In this document: positions 42,337 to 56,927 of the stretch, one piece after another | Position numbering within the stretch: the first letter of the stretch is position 1 | How the letters are laid out: the number at the start of each line of letters is the position of its first letter | DNA from: Carya illinoinensis | Taxonomy: Eukaryota; Streptophyta; Magnoliopsida; Fagales; Juglandaceae | Reading direction: 5' to 3' | DNA: 64,000 nt | Assembly: GCF_018687715.1 (NCBI RefSeq) | Contig: NC_056762.1 | Span: forward strand, 36,072,864 to 36,136,863 | Program-made: the position numbers and the translations under genes | Notes under the pieces: generated by a model | Database searches by the model: none | The model's input: only the letters and a program-made list of their open reading frames with translations | Told to the model about the DNA's origin: nothing

Positions 42337-42899
42337 GCACGGCTACCCATGCCACCACACCACCACCAACGGCCTTCCCTGACCACCACGACCTTCCCTG
42401 GCAATTCACATGCCCAACCAAAGTCTCCATCCCTCTCACTCTCCCTCACTCTCTCACGGTCTCTCCTCCACCTCACGGCAAATCTGCCACCACAAACCAC
42501 TGTACAGCCATCATCTCACCACCATAGCTGCACCACACCTCCTTTAAGTCCTCCATGGCCAGCCTTAACCCCTAGCATTGAAACCCACGAATTTCCATTC
42601 CATGAGACCCACAACCCAAACTCCTCCATGAACCACCTCGGCACCGTCATGAGGCCACCACTCTAGGACTGTGACCAAACATTTTCCCGCTCAGATTCAC
42701 ACCTGTAGCTACCTTTAATAGCCCAAACAGCCACCGCACGTGGTTTAACGGCCACATACGACTCTTTCAATACCTTTGATCGTGATGGACAATGAGCAAC
42801 GCACGGGTTATTCCGTCTATGGTATAACCCTCTATCTCTCGTTAATTATATTAATTGTTAGTTAGTTGGTTGGATTATAGACTATGTTGTTAGTATTGT

Positions 42900-43270
42900 G
42901 GAGTTTACTATGAAGTGTGGCTGTATAGTGAAGTGTTGGGCGTAATTATGTAGTGTTGTGGACTGTGCTGTGAAGTATGAGTGTGAGGTATATGCCATGG
43001 TTGTAATGCGGTGTAGTGTTGTGAATGAAGTACACGTGGAGTGTACTCCATGTAGTCTGGTGATGCACCGTGTGGCATGCACTGTAGTGACTTGTGGCAT
43101 AGTGTGAAGAGAGTATGTGTGGCGTAGTGTGAAGAGAGTACATGTGGCATGTGCTCCATGTATTGTAGCGACACACCGTGTGGTGTGCATCGTGGTAATA
43201 CGTGATGTAGCGAAGGGAGTTCCATGTGGTGTAGCGATGCACCATATGGCATGTCGTGAAGAAAATGATG
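42900..43270. repeat. Degenerate short tandem repeats (GTGGCATG, GTGTGAAGAGAGTA)
   Basis: Repeated words such as GTGGCATAGTGTGAAGAGAG / GTGGCGTAGTGTGAAGAGAG and ATGTGGCATG..CTCCATGTA give three overlapping open frames on the minus strand rich in His, Thr and Cys. They are products of the repeat, not genes. Confidence 0.7.
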
Positions 43271-44639
43271 GTTGTGTAGTAGAAGAGCGCATAGCGTAAT
43301 GTGTAGCGTTAGAAACTGTGTAACGGTGTCATGAAATAGTTGTAATGTGGCTTGTAGTCTGAGGTGACAAGTGTCGCCTTGTAGTTGACTTATGGCTTAT
43401 AATATGTGTGAAGTGATGGGGTAGTGTAAGAGTAGTGCAGTGGAAGCATGACGGGGTGTCATGAGGTAACTCCGGATTTGTCTCAAACTACGTAACGTGA
43501 CAGAGATGTAAATGTGAATGGAGTCCTGTTGTGTAAAGTGTTGGGATGAACTAATAAGGGGGCTGGAAATAGGAAGGTCTTACTGACTGGGTTTGAGTAG
43601 AAGTTGGTATCTGAGTATGGAGCTTGTTTATACAAGCGGACGTTCATTAGACTATAAGTTGATCTTAGGTGATAAATGGTAAGGTACATATGCATCTGGT
43701 GAGACACGTGTACCGAACGAATTTAGTATATCTAATGGGTAATCTGTCCTAAGCATGGTTACACAATGTTTAAACTTTAAAGTTGGTTTAAAGCCATGCA
43801 ACATGTATGGCTGGGAATGAGGATTGAATATGGGCTAGGAAGCGTGCATGTAGTATTTGGTATGTTGTCTAAGATCAAGATGTGTGACTTAGTTGGTCTG
43901 AGTCATGCATTGGAATGAGGTTAATAGAAGAGTAAGATGAAGATTTTAACGTCTCAACCCCAAGGTGAAACATGGAGGTAGTGACGGTAAATGGACTCCA
44001 AGATAGTGACGGTAAATGAACTCCGAGGGTTTTAATATAGCAAATAGCACGTAAGAAGTCAGGGATAGATGGAAAGTGTTTTAAGTGAAGCATAGTTATA
44101 TTTCTAGTATAGTTGCTGTACTAGACAGAGAATGACGCTAAGGTTATGTGTGTGCATGTAGGTTACCATCTGACATGCACATGAATGGACTATATGGAAT
44201 GAGGATGGCATGGAATCTAGGTAAGTATTATGTCCATACTTTTCTAAAGTTTTCTAAATAAATTTTCAAATGAAAATGAAATGTTTTGCCTTTACGATGC
44301 TTTATAAATTGACACGAAACTCGCTTTACGAAAGAAAGCTATATATAAGTTTTCAAATATAATTATGTAACGACCCTCATTGACAGTCCCTTTTTATGCA
44401 CTCCAAGTACGTAAGTGTATGCATGTGAATGGATGTTATACGTAGTAAGTATTGAATGTATTTTCAAGAAATGAAATACAAGGCTTAGGCCTCATGTTTT
44501 AAGCAATGCCTTAAACGATGCAAAGAAAGTGTTTTAAAATGCCCCTATAAAAGATTATGCTTTAAATTATGTCATGAACTGATGTTTTAAATGATGCCAT
44601 AAAAGATGATGTTTATGCTCATACTTTTAAATAACTTTT

Positions 44640-47028
44640 TAAGAATGAACGGACTGAAAGAACTGAAATGAATGAAAGGATTGAATGTTTTAATGTATGA
44701 AAAGATATAACGGCCATGAATGAACGGATAAGGGTACCGAAGGATTGGACTGGGCAGATTGCAATGTCGAGTAAATAGTACTGGTAGTGCACCCAATGCT
44801 GCACCCTAACAGAATGGATTCCTAACCCATGGCCATGGGCAGAATTAGATCCAAAATACCACTAACCCTCACACATGGGGCATAACAATGTGCAACTGCC
44901 AATGAAAGCGACAAGAAAAAATGTATGCATGTTAAGAAAAGATGTATGCATGATAAGACTCTTCAAAAAACGAAGCCAACGAGGTATGAGGAACTTTATA
45001 CGAGAAGAAAACCCTTTTTAAGAAAAAACTCACCTCACAACGTTTTAAAATGAAATGAATATCTATGTATGATATGTATGGAGTGATGAATGCATGACTG
45101 AAAAGTTATGTTATTATATTTTAACTGTATAAAGTAATGAGTACGAGTCATCGACTCATTTTAGTTTTTATGTATGCCCTCCTAGGGACAAGATGAGTAT
45201 GACGCGTCAGGACGGACATGGCCCAAGAGGAAGAGCACGAAAACCTAAGCACGATATTTTATACAAGAGACTTTAATTTAAAAAATTTTAATGTTTTTTT
45301 CTGTAAACTTTTGAATTAAGAAACATGTTTTATTTATAAACATGAAGTTTTTTGTATCCTGGCATGGAAGGAAAAGAAAATTGAAAAGGAACTGTAATTC
45401 CGAACTATTTTCATAAAATTATTTTCTAAAGGACCCACTACAATGACGGGTATGACACGACGTCTTCTCCTTCTTCTTCTTTTCATATTCAAACTCAAGA
45501 AAAACCAAAGCTTTCTCTTCACTTCTTCAAGCCGTGCAACACCAATGAAAGAAAGAAACCGTTTTCTCCTTTCCCAAGCCGTGTTATACCTCTCATTCCA
45601 TACTCATTTTCAGGTTTGTTCATAGCTTGGAATTCAAAACTTATTTTCATCTTCTAAAAGATGAAATCTTGAAGGTAAGAGGCCCTTGAATTATTCCCTA
45701 GTATGATTTACATGTGGGTTTCGAGTTTCATGATTGCTTTGGGTTTCTAGCCAAGGGTTAGTGTTTTCTCTAATCTACTAAGCTCAAATCACCTATTCTC
45801 TTCATCATTTTCGTGCTTTGAAAGGGATTCATCAAAGGTAAGAAAACCCTAGCTCAACTCCTTGCTTTTAGCTTTATTTTTGGAGGATAATTAAACTATT
45901 TTTAGCCTGCATCTTGCTTGTAGTTAAATCCCTATGTTGCAATTAATTATATATGTTATGTTTTGACCAAACTGAAATTTATTAAGGGAGTTTTGCTATG
46001 TATTTCTCATATGTCCGAAAATGCTATGTTGCTAAAATATTGAGGTAGTTTTGATATGTATTTTCCTATGATTCAAAAATAGTATTTTTGTGAATCAACT
46101 TAATTAGTCATAAGTGATGTTAGTTGATCTTTTGATATATATATATATATATATGTTGATGCCATGTGTTTTGTGCTGAGTTTTGGCTTGTTGTAATTTT
46201 TGTAACTTGCTTTTTAAAGGTATTAAGTGGGTAAAGCATAAGCTTGAGTGTTTAAAGGTTTTAATGTTGCTTAATGGGTTATTCTTGCTTTTTTCTATGT
46301 TATGCTTAATTAAATAATATATGTTAACTAGGCTATTTATTATGCTTATGTTACTGGATTTCTAGCCTAAGTTGGTATTAGAAGTGAAATGTTAATTGTG
46401 CAAAAGTGCTAGAGTGTGTAAGATGTCCAATAAGTAGAAATTTTTTTTATAAATGCCCTATGTTGATGCCTAAAGCCGTCATTGGTTTTGCTCTTTCTCA
46501 ACTTATTTCCTACCAACCCAAGAGTCCAAAATATTGATAAGCTAACCATTTTATAACGAGGGACCACGAGTTGATTTAAAAGGGGCATGATTACTAAGCT
46601 TATTTAGCCTACTTGAGGTGCCTAAATCTATTTATAGCCATTGTTGAGAAATTTCCAGATTTGAACCTTTACTTCCATTAATTCCAAAGTAAGCCTAAAT
46701 CAACTAAACCTTGGTAAGCCCATGCGTTTTCAACTACTTTTATGTATAAAATACCAAGTGGCCTTTTTTGGACAGCTAGCATGCTTTAGTATTAATTATG
46801 TTACTCTTTTAAGGGTTAGACGTGAGGTTAGTTATTTGAGGTAACACTAAGGATAGAAATGGACGTTAGATTTATAATATTTTGGCTCTCTCATTTAAAG
46901 GGAGACCTAAAGGATGTTGGATGAGTATTAATACGCTTATTATTTAATTGGATTGTCTTTGGAGATACTGAAGCATATCGAGGTAAGTAGCTATGGCAAT
47001 GCTCTTACACAAAGTTCTCTCATGAAAG

Positions 47029-47080
<52 letters not shown>

Positions 47081-48050
47081 TTATTGCAAATGTTCTCCTA
47101 ACGAAAGGGTAAATAAATCTATATTACCTACAAGCCTTTCTTGATAGCCCTGTTAAGCACCCTATCGATTATAATTGTATGTATGTGTATATATTAATGC
47201 ATGCACGTAGGTTCTAATTCATGAGATTTCATACATGCTCTCTCAAATAATTAATGCCTTACTTATATGTAAGCATGACATGAAATGCTCTTTTTCAAAA
47301 TAAATGCATATGCATCGAACTAAGAAAAGATAATGAAAACGTTTGACTGCAAAGAAAGAATTGAAATGAAATGAAGGTTAATGTATGAAAATACATAATG
47401 ACCATATGAACGGAATGGGTACCAAAGGACTGGGCAGATTGCAATGTCAAGTAAGTAGTACTGGTTATGCACCCAGTGCTGTCCCTTGACTAAAAGTATT
47501 CCTAACCTGTGGCCACGAGCGGAGTCCAGGTCTAAAGGATCGCTAACTCCAACACACGGGGCGTAATAGTGTGTAGGTCAAAGGAAAGTAAAATATGAAA
47601 GTAATGTTAGGCATGAAAGTATTATTTAAATGTTATGCATGAAAGTATTGCTTAAAAGTTTATGCATGAAAGCATTGTCAAATTCAGCAAATGTTTATGT
47701 ATGCATGTTTTCAAAATAAAATATTAGATACTTAATAACTTAACTACATGATATACTGCTTAATGAGTATTAGACTCATTTTGTGTTTATGTTTTAAACT
47801 TACAGGTATTGATGAAGAGGTTGAGGAGCCGGGCACTACTGAGAAGGGAGGGGCCGATGTTTAGTAGTCCCTTGTTAGTTTGATTCTTTTGGTGATGGCT
47901 TATGGTTTATATGTTTTGAGGATAAGTCCCATGTAGGACGTTTATTTGAGTTAACCTTTAGACAAGTTACTTTCACGATGTAAATTTTTTGATGCAGTGA
48001 TGGTAATAGTGTAACTTCTATGATGGGGTGATGGTAGCCCTCATATTTAA
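44640..48050 (+). repeat. Two diverged copies of a ~650-bp segment in the foreign block
   Basis: About 44640-45280 and 47360-48050 share GACTGGGCAGATTGCAATGTC, a GTAGTACTGG...TGCACCCA segment, CACAYGGGGC and a TTAATGAGTA..GACTCATTTT segment in the same order. They are clearly homologous but diverged and carry indels, so they are not LTRs of one recent element. Confidence 0.75.
47031..47077 (+). repeat. (TC)n microsatellite, about 23 units
   Basis: Pure TC repeat in the second half of the foreign block. Confidence 0.95.
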
Positions 48051-48566
48051 CTTAACTTCCTTTTTGTATGAACTATAGGGACTAAGTCACTTTTTACTTA
48101 AAACTGGTTATGTTAGATAAATGAATGATGGACTCTAAGAGTCCTTTATGATTGAATGTTAAATTGAATGTCTATCAGGTGTTCCCCTTTTATTAGCTTA
48201 GAAAATTCAGAGTACATGCGTGATGCATTTGAGCTCGTCACATATTATTTTACTTTATTAGAAAAAAATAGGCATAAAATAATATACATGTATAATAGGA
48301 AAATGACAGGTATAGAGTCACGGCCTTGCCCATGGTAGGGAGAAGGTTGTGACATGGGGGTTTTAGGGGGCGGCCAAGGAATAGTGCCGTCAAATTTGCA
48401 AAGAGGACAATGAACATGGGACTTTGACTGTGTGACCATGTGGTGGTGATTAAGAGGTAGGTGGACAGATGAAGGAGAGGATGAGTGAGAATCAGAGAAA
48501 TTGCTGGAATTGTGGCAAGTTGGCAGAGATGAGTCTGAGGAAGAAGCAGACAGATATGCGAGTTAC

Positions 48567-49720
48567 TCATTGTTGAAAGAAGAAGAGAAATGAGGCAGCC
48601 CCCATCAAGAGAATTAGGGTTAGAAATGAAATGAGATGGAATAGATGATGGGCCTGAGATGGGCTGAGTAAATGGGCCCTAACCAAGGGAATTAGTGGAC
48701 TGGGAATAGCAGAGGGAATTGGAAAAGAGAAAGATGATGAATGTGTGATAGTGAGAGGAGATGAAGTGGGCTGGGCTACAAAGGGGAAGTCAGTTTCAAT
48801 AAACTGAACATCTCTAGACACAAAGGTTCGGCCCGTGGGTAAATGCAAGCACAAGTAACCCTTGTAGTTTGGGCTATAGCCCATAAAAACACATTGTTTT
48901 GAGCGAAAATCAGTTTTGTGGCTATTATAGGGCCATAAATTGGGCCAACACGCCGAGCCAAATATTCTTTGAAATTTGTAATCAAGTTTTTGATTAAACA
49001 ATGTTTCAAAGGGTGAAGAATTATGAAGGATAGGAGTGGGCATTCGATTTATAAGAAACACTGTGATTTGAAATGCTTCAACCCAGTATTTGTGAGGAAC
49101 ATATGCATGAGCTAAAAGAGACAAATTAGTCTCAACAATGTGAAGGTGGCGTCTTTTGACATTACTATTTTAAGCATGAGAGTAGGGGCAAGACACACGA
49201 TGTTGAATACCTAATGAGGCAAAAACGGAGTGGAGGGAATAAAATTCGCCACCCCAATCTGATTGTATCGAAATAACATTGGTGGAGAAAGTGTTATTAA
49301 TGTATTTGAGAAATGCCATAAAAATGGAAGAAACATTTGATTTCAATTGTAAGGGAAACATCCATATGCATTTAGAAAAAGCGTCTACTATGGTGGATAT
49401 GGGAGTGCATGAGATTTAGCTTATAAACAAGTTGAACATGGTGACAAAGCCTGAGAGCTAGTATCATGCAAATTTAAATCTTTTAAGTGTAAAAGAGGTG
49501 ACACTGGTAGAAGGGTGCCCAAGCTGGGCATGCCAAATCTAAGAAGAAGTTCTTTTGGAGACAAGAGCTTAAGGGGAAGTAGGAGAAGTGAAACTGAGGC
49601 TTACAAACGTGGTGAAGACACAGGTAGCACATACAAACCATCCTCAACATGACACCGAAGAAGTGCTTCCCGAGTGTGTAAATCTTTCACAAGAAAAAAG
49701 GAAGGGTGAAATTCAAAATA
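48567..49720 (-). pseudogene. Copia GAG-pre-integrase and integrase, broken
   Basis: Reads EFHPSFFLVKDLHTREALL (49715-49660), the usual pre-integrase wording, then IQSDWGGEFYS near 49250 (core of the integrase), HAYVPHKYWVEAF near 49100 and CVFMGYSPNYKGYLCL near 48880. In-frame stops and shifts separate the pieces. After 48567 a linker (MVTQSKSHVHCPL near 48430) leads to the foreign block. Confidence 0.88.
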
Positions 49721-49730
49721 GACAAGATTC

Positions 49731-50840
49731 TCTCACTCCTTTGAATCTCGCCCCATCAATGATATCACGAAGTTCACCGTCAGATTTTTCAAGATTCTAT
49801 AGCCAAGAAGTTCTGCATCTTCTGAGACTGCATGTGGTACCAAGAAGGTACTTGGAGGGTGAATTCTTAGAGTCTCAAGAATCACTGCTTTCAAATATGT
49901 CATCTTCTGTACATCTTCCTCCTTAATCTCTTCGGCTCTTTCTCCCACCGTCGCCTTGATTTTAGCTAAAAGCTTGGCTTGAATATGTGGGTGCTTCACT
50001 ATATTTGCCATGATCCACTACAACGTCAGTAGGCTTGTGTTGGCCTCGGCATTGATGAACTCTGAGCACAAACTAAGTATATCAGATTCCTGAAGCTTGC
50101 TAGCTTCCTGAACATGATCATCATTCATTTGCATATCCAATAAGGTATTTGTGTATGATACCAACTCGGGTTGTTTGCTTTCCTTTTATTTTAACTTCTT
50201 TCGAGCTCTAATTAGAGGCAAGATTATTTCAGCCTAACTCTTCAAGATATTCGAGTACCTCTTCGAACGATCTCTAAATAGCAACTTCCCCAACCTTGGC
50301 CGGCTGCAGAACACAGTGAATTGCTTGTAGTTGAAAAGAAGTTCTTCTTGAATGCGTTCAACTTCTCTAATTATGCTATTGTTGACATCGTCGAAAGCCA
50401 TGCGAATGAACAAGGAAAAAACCGCATGGTGGATATGATCTATCACACGAACGGACCAGCAAGAAATACTGGTTGAAGCTGTTAACCAATGTTTCCAAGA
50501 TCCACTTGCATTCTAGAGAGTAAGATTTCACTCTAGCGGGGTGGAGAACTTCAAAGTAAAGGTTACAATAAAAACACGCCAAGTTTGGCCGTAGGGAGAT
50601 CCACCAATAACCGTGTGGTTGTTACTAAGAACCTGAGAAGAACGATTGAGAGATGGCAAGCGAAGGCAAAACTGTTCTGGACAAGGGTTTCATGGGTGCA
50701 GGGGTAGGAGGTGATGAAAACGACGTGTTCAGAGCCGATATGGAGAGTAGTGACGGGGCCATACTTGAGGGAGAGGCTATGGAGGAAAGCTCTGAGGTTG
50801 ACTGTGGTTTTGGGAAGCAAATAAAGTCAAGGCTGGTTTT
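49731..50840 (-). pseudogene. Cytochrome P450 (CYP89-like) gene fragment inside the copia element
   Basis: In the sense orientation of the element, minus-strand pieces give a P450 in order: LKYGPVTTLHIGSEHVVFI near 50760, VLHPARVKSYSLECKWILET near 50530, an I-helix equivalent (LCSEFINAEANTS near 50060), QWIMANIVKHPHIQAKLL near 50000, the K-helix ExxR in ETLRIHPP near 49870, and VNFVISLMGRDSKEW at 49735. The heme-binding FxxGxRxC loop is absent: the fragment ends before it. Several stops and shifts break it. The wording fits the CYP89A family, whose genes mostly lack introns. Integrase lies directly downstream and the protease region upstream. Function as an enzyme is excluded. Confidence 0.87.
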
Positions 50841-51025
50841 GTCTTTGCAATGAATGAGATGCATGTGAACAGCACATGGAGGAAGTTTCCGTTACATTTG
50901 ACGCTATTGGTAGAAGGAGGGGAGGATTGATAAGTTTTAAAAGTGAGCAGGTCCACTTTGATGCCATTATTAGTTTCGGGGGCACATTGTGAATTGAGTG
51001 AAAGTGTAATTAAACCTAAATTTTT
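50841..51025 (-). other. Likely upstream part of the captured P450 segment
   Basis: Going down the minus strand, copia-like wording (LHVPYITKNL) stops near 51025 and pre-integrase wording resumes at about 49715. The 185 bp between 51025 and the first P450 residues match neither, so they may be P450 5' sequence carried with it, or eroded copia. Confidence 0.45.
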
Positions 51026-52207
51026 AGTAATATAAGGAACATGAAGAATTTTATTGAGGAGATATATGCCAGATGGAGTGTTGAGCTGATTGGAACCAAT
51101 ATTCTATATGGGATGAGTGGAGCCATTACTAATTCTGACAAGGTCAGTACCGTGGTATGGTGTAGAATCCAGAGTGAGGTTGGAAGAATCTAAAGTGAAG
51201 TGATTGGTTGCTACAGTGTCGGGAAACCATTGATTCTAGGAGGAAGAAACAAGGGTTACTGAGGAGAAGTTCGCAATAAGAGAGGCTGGGGCAGGACCTT
51301 GATAAATTTGATTGAATCGATGGTAACATGTGAGAGCTGTATTGCCAAGTTTTTGATAGACTTGACACAGAGGATGGGTGTCTGACTGACTGGAAAAGGA
51401 ATTGAAGGGCTGATTACTACACCCACAACCATGATGTCCCCCTCTTTGAAAGGAATTTTGACCTCTGTTGGAGGAAGGGGGTGCAGAGGGAGAATGAACA
51501 TTGGTAGCATGAGCAGCAAGGTTAGAGCCCGAGAGTAAGGACTAGGTTTGATGAGATATGCTAGACTCATGATTGAGCAATTAGCTATAGATTTGATGAG
51601 AGGAGAAAGGATCTAGACAGGTTGTAATTGCAGTGACAATGGACTCATAGTCTAAGCCCAGGCCAGCAAGTAAGTAAATGGAAAATTGAGGGAGAGAAAG
51701 GGGATGGCCAACCGTAGCGAGAAAGGAAGCCAGAGAAGTGGCTTTATGATAATATTCAGAAATGGTCTTAGGGCTTTTTTTCAATGTAGCGAGCGAAAAT
51801 TGTGTTTGGATAACATGAGTTGAGGAGTGAGTCGAGTAGAGGGTTTGTTAAGTAGTCCAGACTTCATGGGAAATTTTGCATTGAAGAACTTGGGCAAGCA
51901 CAGTATCAGACAACGAGGAATTTAGAGCAAAAACAATGAGTTGGTCCTAAAGGAGCCAACGAGTTACGAGTATACTCTGGATTAGGGAGATCATCAAGAA
52001 CGGGTGGAGGCATCTTAACAGAGCCATCGACATATCCATAGACTTGATGACCTTTGAGGAGGGAACAACCTAAGCCTTCCACAAGAGGTAATTGTCTATA
52101 TTTAGTTTAACAGTAACGAAATGAGAGGCAGAATTAAGAATGGTGGAGGGAAGGGGCGGTGGCGGGTTTGATTGGGCTGTTTTTGGAGGTTTGTCATTGG
52201 ATTCCAT
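51025..52207 (-). pseudogene. Copia gag and protease region, broken
   Basis: The minus strand starts with ATG 52205-52207 (MESNDKPPKTAQSNPPPPLP), 52 bp inside the 5' LTR. It continues through FVTVKLNIDNYLLWKAQVVPLL, the typical copia gag N-terminus, with several stops and shifts. Near 51090-51030 the wording SGIYLLNKILHVPYITKNL is the segment after the protease. No nucleic-acid-binding CCHC motif was seen intact. Confidence 0.85.
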
Positions 52208-52245
52208 TGTTTAGTAAGAAGGAAGAAATAGCGTGAGCTTTATAT

Positions 52246-52259
52246 GGCTCTAGATAACA
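52246..52259 (-). other. Primer-binding site of the copia element
   Basis: Directly inside the 5' LTR the minus strand reads TGTTATCTAGAGCC. The initiator tRNA-Met primer site of plant copia elements reads TGGTATCAGAGCC. The difference is one substitution and one inserted base. Confidence 0.7.
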
Positions 52260-52554
52260 TGTTGAAGAAAACAAAAGAGACATAGATAAGGTGTTTGAAT
52301 AAAAACCTCAGTGATGATTTCATATTGAAAAAGGATTTTTACAAGTATCAGTTTTCCTCACTAACATAATGCAGGGACCCTTTGGTCCTATTTATACAGA
52401 AAAGTGAATGTGCATTTATCATGAATTTCATTTAGCATTTACAACAGACTGTAGGACCACTCTGAGAATTCAGTTATGCCGAGTATGTCAGGAATCATCC
52501 AGCTCCTTCTTCTTATTCTTCTGACCTGGTGATGCAGCGCCTAATGCCTTAACA
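52260..52554 (-). repeat. Copia 5' LTR (right), 295 bp, next to the glucanase TATA box
   Basis: Begins TGTTGAAGAAAACAAAAGAG and ends CGCCTAATGCCTTAACA on the plus strand. It is followed by the duplicated target GGCTC and then TATAAATA. Divergence from the LTR at 38825 is of the order of 9% by eye, concentrated in the middle (CTATCTGATTTAT versus CTATTTATACAGA). Confidence 0.94.
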
Positions 52555-52559
52555 GGCTC

Positions 52560-52567
52560 TATAAATA
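52560..52567 (+). promoter_or_regulatory. TATA box of the GH9 glucanase gene
   Basis: TATAAATA lies 47 bp upstream of the ATG at 52614, leaving a predicted leader of only about 20 nt. It abuts the target-site duplication GGCTC (52555-52559) of the copia insertion, so all native sequence upstream of the TATA box has been moved 13.7 kb away. Confidence 0.8.
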
Positions 52568-52601
52568 CCATGCTCAAATGCACCCCTGCATCCAGGTTTA
52601 G

Positions 52602-55140
<2,539 letters not shown>

Positions 55141-55168
55141 TATACCGAAAAGAAGAATAACTTAAATT

Positions 55169-55174
55169 AATAAA
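55169..55174 (+). terminator. Candidate poly(A) signal of the glucanase gene
   Basis: AATAAA lies 29 bp after the stop codon at 55138-55140, at a usual distance for a short 3' UTR. Other near-matches follow, so the actual cleavage site is uncertain. Confidence 0.5.
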
Positions 55175-56927
55175 GCCACTTGAGAGCTCAAATAATGCAG
55201 AATCTGATCTTTGTGACTTGCACTGGTTGGTCTCATAATACAAAGACTAGAAGAAGCATAAATATCATTTACTCACTCAACAACTATAAATATTATTTCC
55301 GTTCTAGAAAATATCAACACAGATAAGAGGCAGAAAATTGAGGTACGTACGGGTACCCCTAGCCAGCACCAAGCTCGGTCACCATACTAATGCTGGCCAT
55401 AGAGTAGAATTTGTGATCACTAGTGCATGCATGTTTGGACTCATCATCAAGTTTTTCTTTAATTTGAATTTTTTTTTTTTTAACTTCAATTCAAAGGTCT
55501 TATTAAAATTTCCCTAAATTTTCTGTTTCTAATATAATAAATAAATAAATAAATAAAACACTTTATAATTAATCATTTTCTTAGGTTTCAACAAAAACAA
55601 ATAACAAAACTTCCAGCTGCCACTAGAATCTAAAAATTAAGCAACTCTTACAAAATTTATAATCATGCAAACAACTTTTCAAATCAATTAAGCTACGTAT
55701 AACGTACGTACGCATTTTCACAAGTCCAAATATAAAATTAACATATATATATATATATCTCAATAATTTTTTATCCAAACAATTTCATATTTCCTACCCA
55801 CTTTTACAAAACCTAATATAGATATATATATATATATATATCAGTTTTCTTTTTTTCAATAACTTATAAAAAAATCTCAAAATTTTATAATTTATTCAAA
55901 CATACATGCATCGCGCAGTACGGCCTGCTTGGGCAAGCTGCCGAAGTTTTCAATTAAAATACCATTTTACAATCTAGGGTTAATTGTTTTTAACTATAGA
56001 AGTTCATGTTTTCTACAACTTGGTAACTTAATTTTAGAGACACTATAGAGATAGATCAGAGATCAGTTTTCCCTTTCCTTTTCGGCCTTGTGTTGATAGG
56101 GTTAATGGTTGATCTCTAAGATTTTACAGAAAAGTTACGTGATTTTATTTGAAGTTTATAGATTCTGTGCATGCATGCACACACACCATGCACGCAGTAT
56201 TATTAGATATATCCCATAAAGATCCCTCAACTGTAAAATTATGTGATAGTGGAAAGCCTTCCAAATTAAGTTTAAAACTGCATTAATAATCCCTTTGAAA
56301 ATGTTCTTTTCCGTACTAGTTGGAAGATCAAATTAGCAGAATTGCCTGCACTTCCAAATAAATAAACGATTCAGCGTGAGTACCTTGATCCAAGACTAAC
56401 GATTTAAAAAATGATTTGAATGTTTGAATGTGAGGATTCATGAACATTAAGTAAGGGTCCATATATAATATAGCTTATCCTGTTTGAATAAAATAACACA
56501 ATTTGCTGTTATTTTCCCCTAATGTTAGGGCAGTGCGGGCCAGTGGGTTAATGTCTGGTCTCATATAAAAACTCTCATAAAATCCAACTTGACATACATA
56601 TATAACTGTACCGATTAAAGAAAATTAATGATTAGAGATGATGTTTTCCTAACCCTTATTTTAATGATTGTGGAAATTAAGTAGATCTACAGTAATGTTT
56701 GGTTAAGTCGGATCGTTCAACCCAACTTAATTTCTTGATATACCCTACATTCTTCACAAACGTACGACTTTGTCCCGTGCCTGAAAGGCCATTTTAGCCA
56801 AGTTGGACTCTAAATTACAAAACAAGAACGGATGAGAGAAAAAAGAAGGAAAAATAAAATTACAGTTTCAATCTGTGGCGAGAACTGCAACAGCTTGAGT
56901 ATGTCTGCGTGCAGATGGCCCTTCGTG
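55175..56927. other. Intergenic spacer between convergent glucanase and WRKY genes
   Basis: AT-rich sequence with TA repeats near 55740 and 55820 and an AAAT repeat near 55541. No ORF or RNA gene was recognised. The segment just left of 56928 must include the 3' UTR of the WRKY gene. Confidence 0.5.

Noticed and set aside
42882..43299. Three overlapping His/Thr-rich open frames
   Set aside because: They are produced by a degenerate tandem repeat. Three frames with equally biased composition argue against a protein.
49588..50853. Plus-strand open frames over the P450 fragment
   Set aside because: Antisense shadows of the P450 and integrase pieces on the minus strand.
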